Source: Bin55 sp963667455 (GTDB lineage Bacteria; Pseudomonadota; Gammaproteobacteria; Pseudomonadales; Azotimanducaceae). From it: a stretch of DNA of 64,000 nt. The position numbers and the translations under genes were made by a program. This document shows, one piece after another, positions 8,587 through 18,224 of this stretch. The notes beneath the pieces are model-generated. The model saw only the letters and a program-made list of their open reading frames with translations, made no database searches and was not told the DNA's origin. The stretch's first letter is position 1. Each line of letters begins with the position of its first letter. The DNA lies in contig CAXXFR010000031.1 in assembly GCA_963667455.2 (NCBI GenBank), positions 1-64,000 of the forward strand. The letters are read 5' to 3'.

Positions 8587-11304
8587 ATGAAGCCGACAAT
8601 CCGCCAACACCCGACAAGCACCGGTTTACTAGGACTGGCCGTCGTTGCGGCACTCGGAAACCTAGTTCAAACCAGTTCGGCCCAAGAAGAGGGTCAAACC
8701 GATACCGCAGCTTCCTCCGAACAAATGGAGGAAATCATCGTCACCGCGACCAAACGCGAGACTGGCCTTATGACAACCCCAGTGGCGGTTTCTGCGGTCA
8801 GTCAAGATCAATTGACCGACCAAAACGTCTCCGACATTACCGCAATGGGAGATCTTGTACCCAACATGCAGGTCGGAACCTCTCCGTCCGACTCGGGCGT
8901 GCAAGTAACAGTTCGCGGAATCACATCCAACAACTTCACAGAACTTGGTGATCCCACTGTCGCCATTCACGTGGATGGCATGTACTCTCCAAGGCCGCAA
9001 GCCGGACTTGCTCTGCTACACGACGTGGCCCGCGTGGAAATCCTCCGCGGCCCACAGGGAACGCTATTCGGAAGAAACTCAACGTCGGGCAGCATCAACA
9101 TCATTACTTCCACGCCATCCACTCAGGAGACGAATGGGTCGTTCGAGTTTGATCTCGGCAGTTTTAGCAAGTTGGCCGGTCGCGGGTGGTTCAACGTGCC
9201 CATAAGCGAACGTGCGGCGTTTCGTGTCTCCACAATGTTCGAACGAGCCGATAGCTACATCACTCAGGTCAGCGACGAGTTCGATCTCGCAATGGATGTG
9301 GACGGCGACGGCGTCTTCGAAATACCAGCCGACGGCATTCCCAACACTGACCAAAGGAGAAACACACCCGTTGACGACAGCGAAGCGTACTTTGCAGTGA
9401 ATCGATGGGCACTACGAGCCGCACTGCAGATGGACATCTCAGACACAGCGGATGTGAAGCTGACCTTTGACTACTTCAACGACCAGAGTCCCGGCGGAGT
9501 CTCGCTCAAGGATTGCGAGAAGGCTGCAGGCACATTCTTCGAGTGTGACCACGATCTCTGGTATGCCAGCATCAACGTTCCAGGAGAAAAGGACTTCACC
9601 ATCAGCACCTTTCGTCTTCAAACTGCCTGGGACGTGACGCAAGACATCATGCTGGAGTATCGGTTCGCTTCGTCTCGGCAGGAACGTTTTCAGCAGTTCG
9701 ACGGGGACGGAGGGGCGTTTGTGGATCCCGACCACCCAGGTTATGGAATTGTTCGATTCTGCTGTGGAGCTCCTCCTCTGGTTCGAGACGCTGAAGCTTA
9801 CGAGCGTTTGGGATTTCCGCTGCAAATACTGTTTCCATTCGAGGATCTTCAGCTGACAACCCGCGACTCCTCCTACAACTCTCTGGTTCACGAATTGCAG
9901 TTCAAGTCCACGGGCACAGGTCCGCTCAATTGGATCTCCGGCGTGTTCCTGATGACCGAGGAGAACGACATTCGGTTTGATGTGGAGCTGCCTTTCTGCT
10001 GCGGAGGAGGAATTCCGCTCGCTCAGAGTTTTGTCCAACCCGACCGAGGAGTTGACACACAAGCGGTATTCGCGCAATTCGACTATGCAGTCAATCCGGA
10101 CACCAATGTCACTCTTGGCTTTCGACAGACGTGGGACGAAAAGAGCGATAAGGGTGGATCGAATCACTCCACGATTGGCTACTGGGTGAATCCAGGGCTG
10201 TACGATCCGTCAGCGGAACCTTTCTGGTATGAGTCGTGGGGTCTCATCGGCGTCGTTCCCGATTGGCATCTCAATCCCGCGTGGTACCAGTCGGACAAAC
10301 TCGATTCGACAATGGGTTCACTTGCTGAGAACTTCCCGGACCGAATACCCGGCACCGACAACACCTACAAAGCCGACTGGAGCCAAAGTACTTGGCGCAT
10401 CGGCGGCGACTATCTGGTCACAAACGACCTGTTCGTTTACGGTTACATAGCAACCGGATTCAAAGCTGGCGGCTTCGGCGACAAGGTCGATGTCTGTGAA
10501 TGTGGCGAAGTGACTGCCTTTGCCTACGATCCGGAGAACGTCACAACGTATGAAGTCGGTTTCAAGTCTGAACTGATGGACGGTTCAATGCGTCTTCTCG
10601 GCAACGTGTTCCTGAACAGCTACAAAGACATGCAAAGAACTTCCTGGGTCATCGTCGGCAAGTCGATTCATACCGAACGAGACATCGGAACACTACTGAC
10701 AACCAACTTGGCCGAATCCGACATCTTTGGCATTGAATTGGAATTCGATTGGTCGGAACCTTGGGCAGGCGGACGAATTTTCGGCTGGGGTGCTTATCTC
10801 AATGCAGAGATTGGCAAACTCGATGATGGAGCTGACGGACTATTCTGCTTTGAACGCGCCTACCTGAACTTAAAGGCGTGTCCACCCGAAGACCTCTCGC
10901 AGCCATTGGAAGCCGGCGGATTCCGTCGTCCTACCGACTTGTCCGGCAACAAGCTTCCGTGGTCGCCCGAGTTTTCCTTCTCACTGACAGGAGAACACTC
11001 GTGGTACACAGGTACTGGCTGGCAATACGGGCCTTCCGTGACGCTGAACTGGCAATCTGAAATGTTCTTCAACGACACAAACTACGACGACGGTCCCTAC
11101 CATGCCGGTCAGGAGGGGTTCATGACGATGAACCTGAACTTCAAACTCATCAACGAGAATCAGGCTTGGGCTCTCGTGGCGTTCGGCTACAACATGACCG
11201 ACGAAGTGATTCGATCTTGGGCCGATCCCGGACCGGGCTACTGGCGAGCGAATTTCTTCCCGCCCCGCACCATGGGAATCCGTTTCTCCAAGTCCTACCA
11301 GTAG
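8587..11304 (+). CDS. TonB-dependent receptor, probably for oligosaccharides
   Basis: About 905 residues. Outer-membrane beta-barrel receptor that uses TonB energy to take up a large substrate. The N-terminus has a signal peptide (cleavage around SSAQ), a TonB box of the EEIIVTATKRE type, a plug domain (PNMQVG, ISVRG-like VTVRGITSN, VEILRGPQGTLFGRNSTSG) and then a barrel ending GIRFSKSYQ. The ATG at 8587 (MKPTIRQ) is chosen over a TTG four codons earlier. Its promoter carries a LacI operator, and the downstream genes encode the regulator, glycosidases and a sugar symporter, which argues for glucan oligosaccharide uptake. Cysteine pairs in loop regions (FCCGAPP, FCCGGGIP) are unusual and may form surface disulfides. 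Confidence 0.93.
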   Translation: MKPTIRQHPTSTGLLGLAVVAALGNLVQTSSAQEEGQTDTAASSEQMEEIIVTATKRETGLMTTPVAVSAVSQDQLTDQNVSDITAMGDLVPNMQVGTSPSDSGVQVTVRGITSNNFTELGDPTVAIHVDGMYSPRPQAGLALLHDVARVEILRGPQGTLFGRNSTSGSINIITSTPSTQETNGSFEFDLGSFSKLAGRGWFNVPISERAAFRVSTMFERADSYITQVSDEFDLAMDVDGDGVFEIPADGIPNTDQRRNTPVDDSEAYFAVNRWALRAALQMDISDTADVKLTFDYFNDQSPGGVSLKDCEKAAGTFFECDHDLWYASINVPGEKDFTISTFRLQTAWDVTQDIMLEYRFASSRQERFQQFDGDGGAFVDPDHPGYGIVRFCCGAPPLVRDAEAYERLGFPLQILFPFEDLQLTTRDSSYNSLVHELQFKSTGTGPLNWISGVFLMTEENDIRFDVELPFCCGGGIPLAQSFVQPDRGVDTQAVFAQFDYAVNPDTNVTLGFRQTWDEKSDKGGSNHSTIGYWVNPGLYDPSAEPFWYESWGLIGVVPDWHLNPAWYQSDKLDSTMGSLAENFPDRIPGTDNTYKADWSQSTWRIGGDYLVTNDLFVYGYIATGFKAGGFGDKVDVCECGEVTAFAYDPENVTTYEVGFKSELMDGSMRLLGNVFLNSYKDMQRTSWVIVGKSIHTERDIGTLLTTNLAESDIFGIELEFDWSEPWAGGRIFGWGAYLNAEIGKLDDGADGLFCFERAYLNLKACPPEDLSQPLEAGGFRRPTDLSGNKLPWSPEFSFSLTGEHSWYTGTGWQYGPSVTLNWQSEMFFNDTNYDDGPYHAGQEGFMTMNLNFKLINENQAWALVAFGYNMTDEVIRSWADPGPGYWRANFFPPRTMGIRFSKSYQ

Positions 11305-11324
11305 TAGCTGTCTGAACTTGACAA

Positions 11325-11356
11325 TCTCGGCTCGTCAATCGAACAACGAGCCGAGA
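11325..11356 (+). terminator. Hairpin between TonB receptor and LacI gene
   Basis: A perfect 11-bp inverted repeat (TCTCGGCTCGT at 11325-11335, its complement at 11346-11356) with a 10-base loop, 20 bases after the receptor stop. There is no T-run behind it, so it is a weak terminator or an mRNA-stabilising 3' structure that lets the receptor be expressed more strongly than the downstream genes. Confidence 0.45.
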
Positions 11357-11403
11357 GTCGAGTAACCATTACAGTTATTCCCACGTTTCACTGTTGAGCT
11401 GCA

Positions 11404-12426
11404 TTGAAGAACGTAACGATCAAGGATGTTGCACGTTCGGCGGGGGTCTCGATTAAGACCGTCTCGCGAGTTCTCAATGGCGAGGAACACGTTCGCGACG
11501 CGGTACGGCAAAAAGTGCTCGATGTCACCGAGGCATTGCAATACGTCCCCCACCCGTCAGCTCGAAGATTGGGCGCAGGTAGATCCTTCACAATTGGGCT
11601 TATCCTCGAGAATCCGCAGGAATTCGGCTACCTCAAGGGCGTTATCGAAGGTGTCCATCAAGCTTGCGAGTCCTCGAATTACACGTTGCTGGTCAGACCA
11701 TCCCCGCTCAATGTCACAGCTGAAGACGTGCACAAGTTCGCACGATTAAGTCGCATTGAAGGAATGTTCCTGCCAGCTCCAATGGGCGACCGGTTGGAGA
11801 TAACCCGGACGTTGATGGAATTGTCAATTCCCTTCGCCCAGCTCTCACCGAGAACAGAGCACGCCGCGGGTGTCTCAGTCTCCCCCAATGACGAAGAGGC
11901 GAGCTACGCACTGGCGCAACACATACATTCCTTTCAGCACAATCGAATCGGTTTCATCGAAGGCAATCCATTGCACGGAGCGAGCGAACGTCGTCGAGCA
12001 GGCTTTATGAGGTATGTGGACGAATTCAATCTTGATCGAGATCCGAGTCTGATCGTTCCCGGAGAGTTCGATTTTGAGTCGGGCCGCGCTGGGGCCCAAA
12101 GGCTTCTTCAATTGGAAGAACCGCCCACGGCGATCTTTGCTTGCAACGACGAAATGGCGGCGGGTGCGATAGCGGCAGCCAACCAGCTCGGCTTACAGAT
12201 TCCTCACGAACTATCGATCGTAGGTTTCGATGACAGTCCTACGGCCACCCGCACTTGGCCGAAACTCACAACAGTGCGTCAGCCGACATTTGAAATGGCG
12301 GAGTTCGCAACTGCCATGTTGATTGACGCCTTGGCTGGAACGTCGATGGATGAACTGAACTACGTATACGAATGTGAAATCGTTCAGAGGGACTCGCTTG
12401 CTCAACCGGCAAGGGTAAATTCTTGA
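11404..12426 (+). CDS. LacI-family transcriptional regulator
   Basis: A 340-residue sugar-responsive repressor. Residues 1-50 hold the LacI helix-turn-helix (VTIKDVARSAGVS, KTVSRVLNG) and hinge, and the rest is a periplasmic-binding-protein-like ligand domain (FACNDEMAAGAIAA, LSIVGFDDSP). TTG at 11404 is the only possible start, because an in-frame TGA lies three codons upstream at 11395. Its TGA overlaps the TTG of the GH3 gene by four bases. It probably binds the palindrome at 8531-8544 and controls uptake and degradation of the locus substrate; the inducer is inferred to be a gluco-oligosaccharide. Confidence 0.93.
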   Translation: MKNVTIKDVARSAGVSIKTVSRVLNGEEHVRDAVRQKVLDVTEALQYVPHPSARRLGAGRSFTIGLILENPQEFGYLKGVIEGVHQACESSNYTLLVRPSPLNVTAEDVHKFARLSRIEGMFLPAPMGDRLEITRTLMELSIPFAQLSPRTEHAAGVSVSPNDEEASYALAQHIHSFQHNRIGFIEGNPLHGASERRRAGFMRYVDEFNLDRDPSLIVPGEFDFESGRAGAQRLLQLEEPPTAIFACNDEMAAGAIAAANQLGLQIPHELSIVGFDDSPTATRTWPKLTTVRQPTFEMAEFATAMLIDALAGTSMDELNYVYECEIVQRDSLAQPARVNS

Positions 12427-14375
12427 CAGAGGACAACATCGACGCCAATCAGGTTCAGTGGCCGGATTGCAGAACAGAGCTCGATCTCGACGAATCCTAT
12501 GTCCGCGAAATCGAAACTCGAGTAGCAAAGCGACTCGCCAGTTTGACTCTTAAACGCAAATTGGCGCAGATGATTCAAGCAGAGCTTGCTTCGATCTCTC
12601 CCACAGAGGCTGGAGAATCCGGGATCGGTTCTATTCTGAACGGAGGCGGCGTCTATCCCAACGGAAACAAGCACTCGCCTGTTGAAGACTGGGTTCGTGT
12701 AGCGAGAGAGTTCTACCAGAAATCCATCGGACCGGACGGAAGCGGAATCCCAATTCTCTGGGGGACCGACGCCGTTCACGGCCACTCCAATGTGTACGGT
12801 GCGACGCTCTTTCCGCACAACATTGGTCTTGGAGCCACGAGAGATCCCACTCTCATCGAGGAAGTCGGCAAGACTTCAGCTCGAGAAGTCTTGGCGACTG
12901 GAATTGACTGGACTTTTGCTCCAACCCTTGCAGTCGTTCGAGATCACCGCTGGGGGCGGTCTTACGAAGGCTTCTCAGAAGACCCCGAAATGGTCGCCCA
13001 ATACGCGACCAGCATGATTCGTGGACTACAGGGAGAGCCGGATCCTCGCACTTTCTTGCCTCCGGATCGGATTTTGGCAACGGCAAAGCACTTCATCGGC
13101 GAAGGCGGTACCGACTCCGGCAAGGATCAAGGCGACACCACATGTTCAGAACACGAACTGCTGAACCTGCACGGTCCGGGTCACGTTCAAGCACTAAATA
13201 ACGGCGTGCAGATTGTGATGGCCGCATTCAACAGCTGGCGAGGTAGCAAAGTCCACGGAGACTCGCATCTACTTACTGAAGTGCTCAAGAATCAAATGGG
13301 CTTTCAAGGCTTGGTGATAAGCGATTGGGACGGTTTTCTCCAAATCGACAGCGATCCCAAGACAGCCTGTGTGATGTGTGTCAATGCTGGAGTAGACCTG
13401 CTGATGGTTGCTCAAGATTGGCGAACCGTACTTCGACACTTGGAAGAAGCAGTCGACGATGGGCTTGTTTCGCTTGAACGTGTCGACGATGCGACACGCA
13501 GGATATTGCGAGTCAAGGAAAGAATGGGGCTCTACCAGCGAAGGTCCGAACAGAGCTGGTTCTCTTCGTCTTCGATCCTAGGCTGCCCTGAACATCGCCA
13601 GCTCGCCCGAGCCGCTGCACGAAAGTCCTTGGTGTTGCTGAAGAACGAAGACAATCTTCTTCCTCTATCTGCGGGAATTCGAGTTGCCGTTTTGGGAGAT
13701 GGGTCCGACAACGTTGCCAAGCAATGCGGCGGGTGGTCGCTGACCTGGCAGGGAACTGACAACGTCAACGAAGACTTTCCCAATGCGCAATCGATTCTCG
13801 ACGGAATCAATGAGGCCGTCGCGCCCGGGGGCGGAACAGTCCAGCATGCAAGTCATGCCAGTGAGGTGGAAGAGTGCGATGTTGCCGTTGTTGTATTCGG
13901 AGAGGATCCTTACGCGGAAGGAGATGGCGATCTGGAGCATCTCAGCTTCTCCAGAGACACTCCGGAACCCGTCGAAGCAATGCGTGCTCTTCGCAAACGG
14001 GGGATACCGGTGGTGTCCATCTTCCTGTCCGGAAGACCTCGTTGGATCAATCCCGAACTCAATGCATCTGACGCTCTTGTCGTTGCTTGGTTGCCCGGAA
14101 CGGAGGGAGGAGCGATTTCGGATGTGATTTTTCGTTCGCGCGACGGCGAAATCCAGTTCGATTTCGAAGGCAAACTGTCCTTTTCGTGGCCTCGAACACC
14201 CTGGCAATCGAACATCAACAGGGGAGATAGCACCTACGATCCCCTATTCCCGTACGGATTTGGCCTGTCGTACCAAGACAAGAACCCTCCGTCCCAACAG
14301 TACAGCGAAATCGATCCTACGACGTGTCCCGCCTGGGTCGACCGCCCACGCTCAAGCGTTTATTCGAACTCATGA
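12423..14375 (+). CDS. Glycoside hydrolase family 3 (beta-glucosidase/exo-beta-glucanase)
   Basis: A 650-residue GH3 enzyme that removes glucose from the ends of beta-glucan oligosaccharides. The N-terminal barrel carries IPILWGTDAVHGHSN, DHRWGRSYEGFSEDP and AKHFIGEG, with the nucleophile D301 in VISDWDG. The C-terminal alpha/beta domain follows (GIPVVSIFLSGRPRWI, WLPGTEGG) and ends with the PYGFGLSY motif. There is no fibronectin-like domain and no visible signal peptide, so it is probably cytoplasmic and acts on oligosaccharides after import, unless export is atypical. The TTG start overlaps the LacI stop. The stop overlaps the ATG of the next glycosidase gene (ATGA). Confidence 0.93.
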   Translation: MTEDNIDANQVQWPDCRTELDLDESYVREIETRVAKRLASLTLKRKLAQMIQAELASISPTEAGESGIGSILNGGGVYPNGNKHSPVEDWVRVAREFYQKSIGPDGSGIPILWGTDAVHGHSNVYGATLFPHNIGLGATRDPTLIEEVGKTSAREVLATGIDWTFAPTLAVVRDHRWGRSYEGFSEDPEMVAQYATSMIRGLQGEPDPRTFLPPDRILATAKHFIGEGGTDSGKDQGDTTCSEHELLNLHGPGHVQALNNGVQIVMAAFNSWRGSKVHGDSHLLTEVLKNQMGFQGLVISDWDGFLQIDSDPKTACVMCVNAGVDLLMVAQDWRTVLRHLEEAVDDGLVSLERVDDATRRILRVKERMGLYQRRSEQSWFSSSSILGCPEHRQLARAAARKSLVLLKNEDNLLPLSAGIRVAVLGDGSDNVAKQCGGWSLTWQGTDNVNEDFPNAQSILDGINEAVAPGGGTVQHASHASEVEECDVAVVVFGEDPYAEGDGDLEHLSFSRDTPEPVEAMRALRKRGIPVVSIFLSGRPRWINPELNASDALVVAWLPGTEGGAISDVIFRSRDGEIQFDFEGKLSFSWPRTPWQSNINRGDSTYDPLFPYGFGLSYQDKNPPSQQYSEIDPTTCPAWVDRPRSSVYSNS

Positions 14376-15685
14376 AGAAAACCGTCACATTGATTTGTCT
14401 GGTGTATTGCTTCACCATCAACGGGCAACAGGTCGGTAGCGACCAAGAGCGGCCAGGTGAGGGACCCATCAAAGTCGAGGTCGTCGAGACGGACGATGGC
14501 TATGAGTTACTGCGCGACGGGAAACCTTACTTCGTAAGAGGTGCAGGAAGCACGGGTGCGGACTATGGGACAGTTGTTGAACATGGCGGCAATTCCATTC
14601 GCACTTGGGGAATCGACATGGCCAAAGACAAGCTCGATGCCGCCCACCGTCATGGATTGACCGTCGCACTGTGTCTCCCCGTTGTATCGGAACGATTCGG
14701 TTTTGACTACAACAATCCAGTTCTAGTCAAAGAGCAACGGGAATTCATAGAAACAATCGTCGAGCGATACAAAGATCATCCCGCTTTGCTCGCTTGGATC
14801 ATTGGCAACGAACTCAACTACAACATGCGCAATCATCGTGTGTACGACGCCGTCAACGAAATTTCCGAGTACATTCACGAAGTCGATCCGAATCATCCGA
14901 CAACAACAGCTGTAGCCGGTGCAGACGAGAACATTGTTTCGATCATTAAAGAACGCGCACCCGATCTCGACTTCCTCAGCGTTCAACTGTACGGTGCGAT
15001 TGCCGAACTCCCGAAATACGCCGACTCTTCGCTTTCGGACATACCGTTCATGATCACCGAGTGGGGCCCACTGGGTCACTGGGAAATTGCCAAGACAGCT
15101 TGGGAGGCTCCAATCGAACACACGAGCCGAGAGAAGGCGAATCGACTGATGGATACCTATCTCAACATCATCGCACCGAACGATCAAAACCTACTCGGTA
15201 CCTATGTGTTCTTCTGGAGCCAGAAACAGGAACGAACGCCCACGTGGTACAGCCTGTTCCTCGAGAGCGGAGAACCCACGGAAGCCATCGACACGATGCA
15301 GTATCTCTGGACTGAAACCTGGCCAGAGAACCGGGCTCCCCGGATTGACGGATTTCCAACCATCGACAAGAAGAATGCCCACGACAACGTTCGAATTACC
15401 GTCGGTAATTCTTACGCCGTGAGCGTCACGGCGTTCGACGAAGACGAGGATTCACTCTCCTATCACTGGTTTGTTAAACAGGAGAGCCAATCGCACGGGG
15501 AAGGAGGTGACTTCGAGGAGTCCATTGACAACCTGCCGTATGTACTTGCAGATCCGTTTTCCTCCGAAACTACCCTACAGGCTCCTGCAACTTTAGGTGC
15601 CTACCGTTTGTTCGTCAACGTCTACGACGACCACGGCAACGCCGCTCACGCCAATATGCCTTTCTACGTTGACGAAGCACCATGA
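14372..15685 (+). CDS. Secreted GH-A-clan glycosidase (GH2-like TIM barrel) with C-terminal Ig-like domain
   Basis: A 437-residue exported enzyme. The N-terminus (MKKTVTLICLVYCFTINGQ) is a signal peptide. The TIM barrel has the two catalytic glutamates of clan GH-A: acid/base E147 in WIIGNELNYN and nucleophile E230 in FMITEWGP. After about residue 315 a beta-sandwich domain begins, with the acidic turn AFDEDEDSLSYHWFV typical of PKD/cadherin-like modules attached to glycanases. The exact GH family is uncertain; the family 2 TIM-barrel group is the closest I recognise. The ATG overlaps the GH3 stop, and its TGA overlaps the transporter ATG. It probably shortens glucan in the periplasm or at the surface. 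Confidence 0.8.
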   Translation: MKKTVTLICLVYCFTINGQQVGSDQERPGEGPIKVEVVETDDGYELLRDGKPYFVRGAGSTGADYGTVVEHGGNSIRTWGIDMAKDKLDAAHRHGLTVALCLPVVSERFGFDYNNPVLVKEQREFIETIVERYKDHPALLAWIIGNELNYNMRNHRVYDAVNEISEYIHEVDPNHPTTTAVAGADENIVSIIKERAPDLDFLSVQLYGAIAELPKYADSSLSDIPFMITEWGPLGHWEIAKTAWEAPIEHTSREKANRLMDTYLNIIAPNDQNLLGTYVFFWSQKQERTPTWYSLFLESGEPTEAIDTMQYLWTETWPENRAPRIDGFPTIDKKNAHDNVRITVGNSYAVSVTAFDEDEDSLSYHWFVKQESQSHGEGGDFEESIDNLPYVLADPFSSETTLQAPATLGAYRLFVNVYDDHGNAAHANMPFYVDEAP

Positions 15686-17124
15686 GTAAAGAGGAACATC
15701 ACACGACGAATCCGCAGGATCGGATTCCGTTTTCGCACAAAGTTGCATATGGCTTCGGTGCATTAGCCAACAACATGCTCGCCGCTGCGAGCGGCGGCAT
15801 GATGATCGTGCTGAATCTCGGATTTGGCATGAATCCAGCACTGGTGAGTTGGCTGGGCAGCATCCCGCGCCTCATGGATGCATTGACCGATCCCATCATG
15901 GGGTATCTGTCGGACAACACCAAGTCTCGTTGGGGGCGAAGACGACCCTACATCTTCGGGGGTGTGATCGCCGCGGGGATCATTTTTGTGATTCTCTGGC
16001 AACTACCTGCCGGCAAGTCCGAGAGCTACTACTTTATGTATTTCTTGGTAGTTTCTCTAGTTTTCTATCTCGGCTACACGGTATTTGCAACTCCTTGGGT
16101 TGCACTCGGCTATGAGCTGACGCCCGACTACCACGAGCGGACTCGCCTCATGGGAGTCCAGAACTTCATGGGCCAATGGGCCTACATCGTCGCTCCGTGG
16201 TTTCTCGTTTTCATGGAGATCGATGCTTTCGGGGGAATCCAAACCGGCGCGGCTGTGTTGGCTGTCGTTGTTGCTGTCGGCTGCGTTGTGGTGGGCGTAG
16301 TTCCGGCGATCTTTCTCCGAGAGAGGTTCGCGGATTTCTCAGGATCCGAAGGAGAGGCGACTCAAACTGGATCGAAAGGATTGTTGGGTGTGATCTGGGG
16401 TTTCGTTCAAGGATTCCGCTATACCGTGACCAATCGCGACTTCCTGCTACTTGGATTGGCAACGTTTCTGGTCTTCAACGGATTTCAATTGATAGCCTCA
16501 TTTCAGACGTACGTCACGATCTACTATCTCTATGGAGGTGATCGGGAGTCGGCGGCAATCTTGATCGGTTGGTTCGGCAGCGTAGCATCCGTTTCCACCT
16601 TCCTGGTGATCATCCTGACCACCTACTTGGGTTCGCGCATTGGGAAACGACGCACATTCTTCATTTGCGTAGGCATCTCGGCTGTTGGCTACGGGGTCAA
16701 GTGGTTCTGCTACAACCCCGAACAGCCGTACATGCTCCTGCTGTGTGCTCCTCCCATTGCTTTTGGTCTCGGCTCGTTGTTCACCCTGATGGGTTCGATG
16801 ATCGCCGATGTATGCGACCTTGATGAACTGAAGACCGGCGAACGCCGGGAGGGAATGTACGGATCCATTTTCTGGTGGGTGGTCAAACTTGGTATGGCTG
16901 TAGCGATAACGGCTAGCGGCTATTTGTTGAATGCAACAGGGTTTGATGTAGCTTTGGAGGGTGCGCAGTCCGAGCAAACGCTGTGGTGGCTTCGCATCTA
17001 CGATGTTGTCGTTCCAATGGCCTCTTCCATTCTGGCAATCGGGTTCATTGCTCTGTACAGCATCACTGAACAACGGGCTTACGAGGTTCGCGAAGCACTT
17101 GAAGAACGTCGGGGAGTTGTCTGA
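15682..17124 (+). CDS. MFS sugar:cation symporter of the GPH family
   Basis: A 480-residue inner-membrane protein with about 12 hydrophobic segments. The GPH hallmarks are the N-terminal KVAYGFGALANNM, RLMDALTDPIMGYLSDNTKSRWGRRRPYI in the first cytoplasmic loop, and DLDELKTGERREGMYGS in the second half. Such transporters import glycosides or oligosaccharides with Na+ or H+. It is the last gene of the coupled run LacI - GH3 - GH-A glycosidase - symporter (ATGA overlap at 15682-15685), so its cargo is presumably the glycosidase product. Confidence 0.92.
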   Translation: MSKEEHHTTNPQDRIPFSHKVAYGFGALANNMLAAASGGMMIVLNLGFGMNPALVSWLGSIPRLMDALTDPIMGYLSDNTKSRWGRRRPYIFGGVIAAGIIFVILWQLPAGKSESYYFMYFLVVSLVFYLGYTVFATPWVALGYELTPDYHERTRLMGVQNFMGQWAYIVAPWFLVFMEIDAFGGIQTGAAVLAVVVAVGCVVVGVVPAIFLRERFADFSGSEGEATQTGSKGLLGVIWGFVQGFRYTVTNRDFLLLGLATFLVFNGFQLIASFQTYVTIYYLYGGDRESAAILIGWFGSVASVSTFLVIILTTYLGSRIGKRRTFFICVGISAVGYGVKWFCYNPEQPYMLLLCAPPIAFGLGSLFTLMGSMIADVCDLDELKTGERREGMYGSIFWWVVKLGMAVAITASGYLLNATGFDVALEGAQSEQTLWWLRIYDVVVPMASSILAIGFIALYSITEQRAYEVREALEERRGVV

Positions 17125-17130
17125 TCTGCG

Positions 17131-17155
17131 CAAATCCGAGAGAACAGCGGATTTG
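17131..17155. terminator. Hairpin between convergent genes
   Basis: CAAATCCG (17131-17138) and its complement CGGATTTG (17148-17155) form an 8-bp stem with a 9-base loop, immediately after the symporter gene and before the end of the leftward dioxygenase gene. There is no strong T-run, so it is a weak bidirectional terminator at best. Confidence 0.4.
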
Positions 17156-17177
17156 ATTCATCAACAAGAGACTCGCG

Positions 17178-18224
17178 CTAGGCGACAGCGTTGGACATGT
17201 AGCCGTACTGACTACCCCAAGAGGGAGTTTCGAGTCCGTTCAAAGCCATTTGGCGCATTTCGTCCAGCAACAACCCACGTTGTCGCCTGGCTTCTTCTTC
17301 ATTGCGAAAAGGACCGGGTACGAATGCTTCTCTCGCACGTGTGGTCTTGAACTCGTACCGCTCCGTATCCAGTGCGTGCAATACCACTAACTCAGCCAGC
17401 GAGTAATGGTCATCCTCGGCACGGCTAAAGCACATCGGTTCGCGGAGAACGACGGCATAATTTGCTATGAAACGAGTCCGATCAGTGGGATTGGGGTTGA
17501 ACCGATGCAGCATAAACGGATGAAGTATGGCCATGTCTCCAGGTCTGCCCGTGAGTTCAACGAAGTTGGAGCACTGATCTACTAGGTAGGGAATCAAGTA
17601 ACCGCCACCCTGCACACTATCTGCGTGAAAACCCATCCGATAGGTTGACAACAAACGAGCCACCGGGACGATGGAATCAGTTGCTATGACCGTTCCGCCG
17701 CTTTGAGGTCGGATCTCGGAATAAATCGGAACGACGAGCAGGCCTTGCTCTGGCGAATCCAAGAAGTGGCGGAAGTGCCAACCATCTTTGTGCCAACCGG
17801 GAGCTCTTTTCTTCGCTGGATCCGATGGTTTGCTGTTGTTGGTTCTGAAGTTCGAGATGATGCCGTCAGTAAATCGCAAATGTACCCCTCTGTGCGGCAG
17901 ACGATCCAATCCTCCCACAAGGTCGGCATGAGCGGCCAAAGCGTTGGGAGCCTCGGATTCCATCCGTACATCTACGTTCCCTCCGGCTGTCCGAATATAG
18001 CCGTTCGAGAGTTCTCGCCATGTAGAGGGGTTGTCTCGCTGTATTCCATGCTTGGATTCAAGTTCCTGCCACGCGAAGTTGCACACCTGCTCTGCGACTT
18101 CCTCTGGAAAAGCGTTGGACACTACTACATAACCGTTCTCGACGAATGATCGCGCTTGTTCGTGAGAAAGAAAGGAGAGATGTTCCAGTGCGACTTGGAA
18201 TTGACTGCTGTCAAGTATCGACAT
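17178..18224 (-). CDS. Phytanoyl-CoA dioxygenase-like oxygenase
   Basis: A 348-residue Fe(II)/2-oxoglutarate oxygenase of the PhyH superfamily. H145-K-D147 in GWHKDGWHF is the iron HxD motif, H240 in MLHRFNPNP the distal ligand and R251 the co-substrate arginine. The N-terminal helix pair (LSHEQARSFVENGYVVV) is typical of the family. It is convergent with the glucan locus and separate from it. The start at 18224 gives MSILDSSQ. It is a single-gene unit as far as can be seen, and the substrate is unknown. Confidence 0.85.
   Translation of the reverse strand: MSILDSSQFQVALEHLSFLSHEQARSFVENGYVVVSNAFPEEVAEQVCNFAWQELESKHGIQRDNPSTWRELSNGYIRTAGGNVDVRMESEAPNALAAHADLVGGLDRLPHRGVHLRFTDGIISNFRTNNSKPSDPAKKRAPGWHKDGWHFRHFLDSPEQGLLVVPIYSEIRPQSGGTVIATDSIVPVARLLSTYRMGFHADSVQGGGYLIPYLVDQCSNFVELTGRPGDMAILHPFMLHRFNPNPTDRTRFIANYAVVLREPMCFSRAEDDHYSLAELVVLHALDTERYEFKTTRAREAFVPGPFRNEEEARRQRGLLLDEMRQMALNGLETPSWGSQYGYMSNAVA

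Noticed and set aside
9439..10167. 242-codon minus-strand frame inside the first TonB receptor gene
   Set aside because: Shadow of a well-supported coding frame on the other strand; no recognisable protein pattern.
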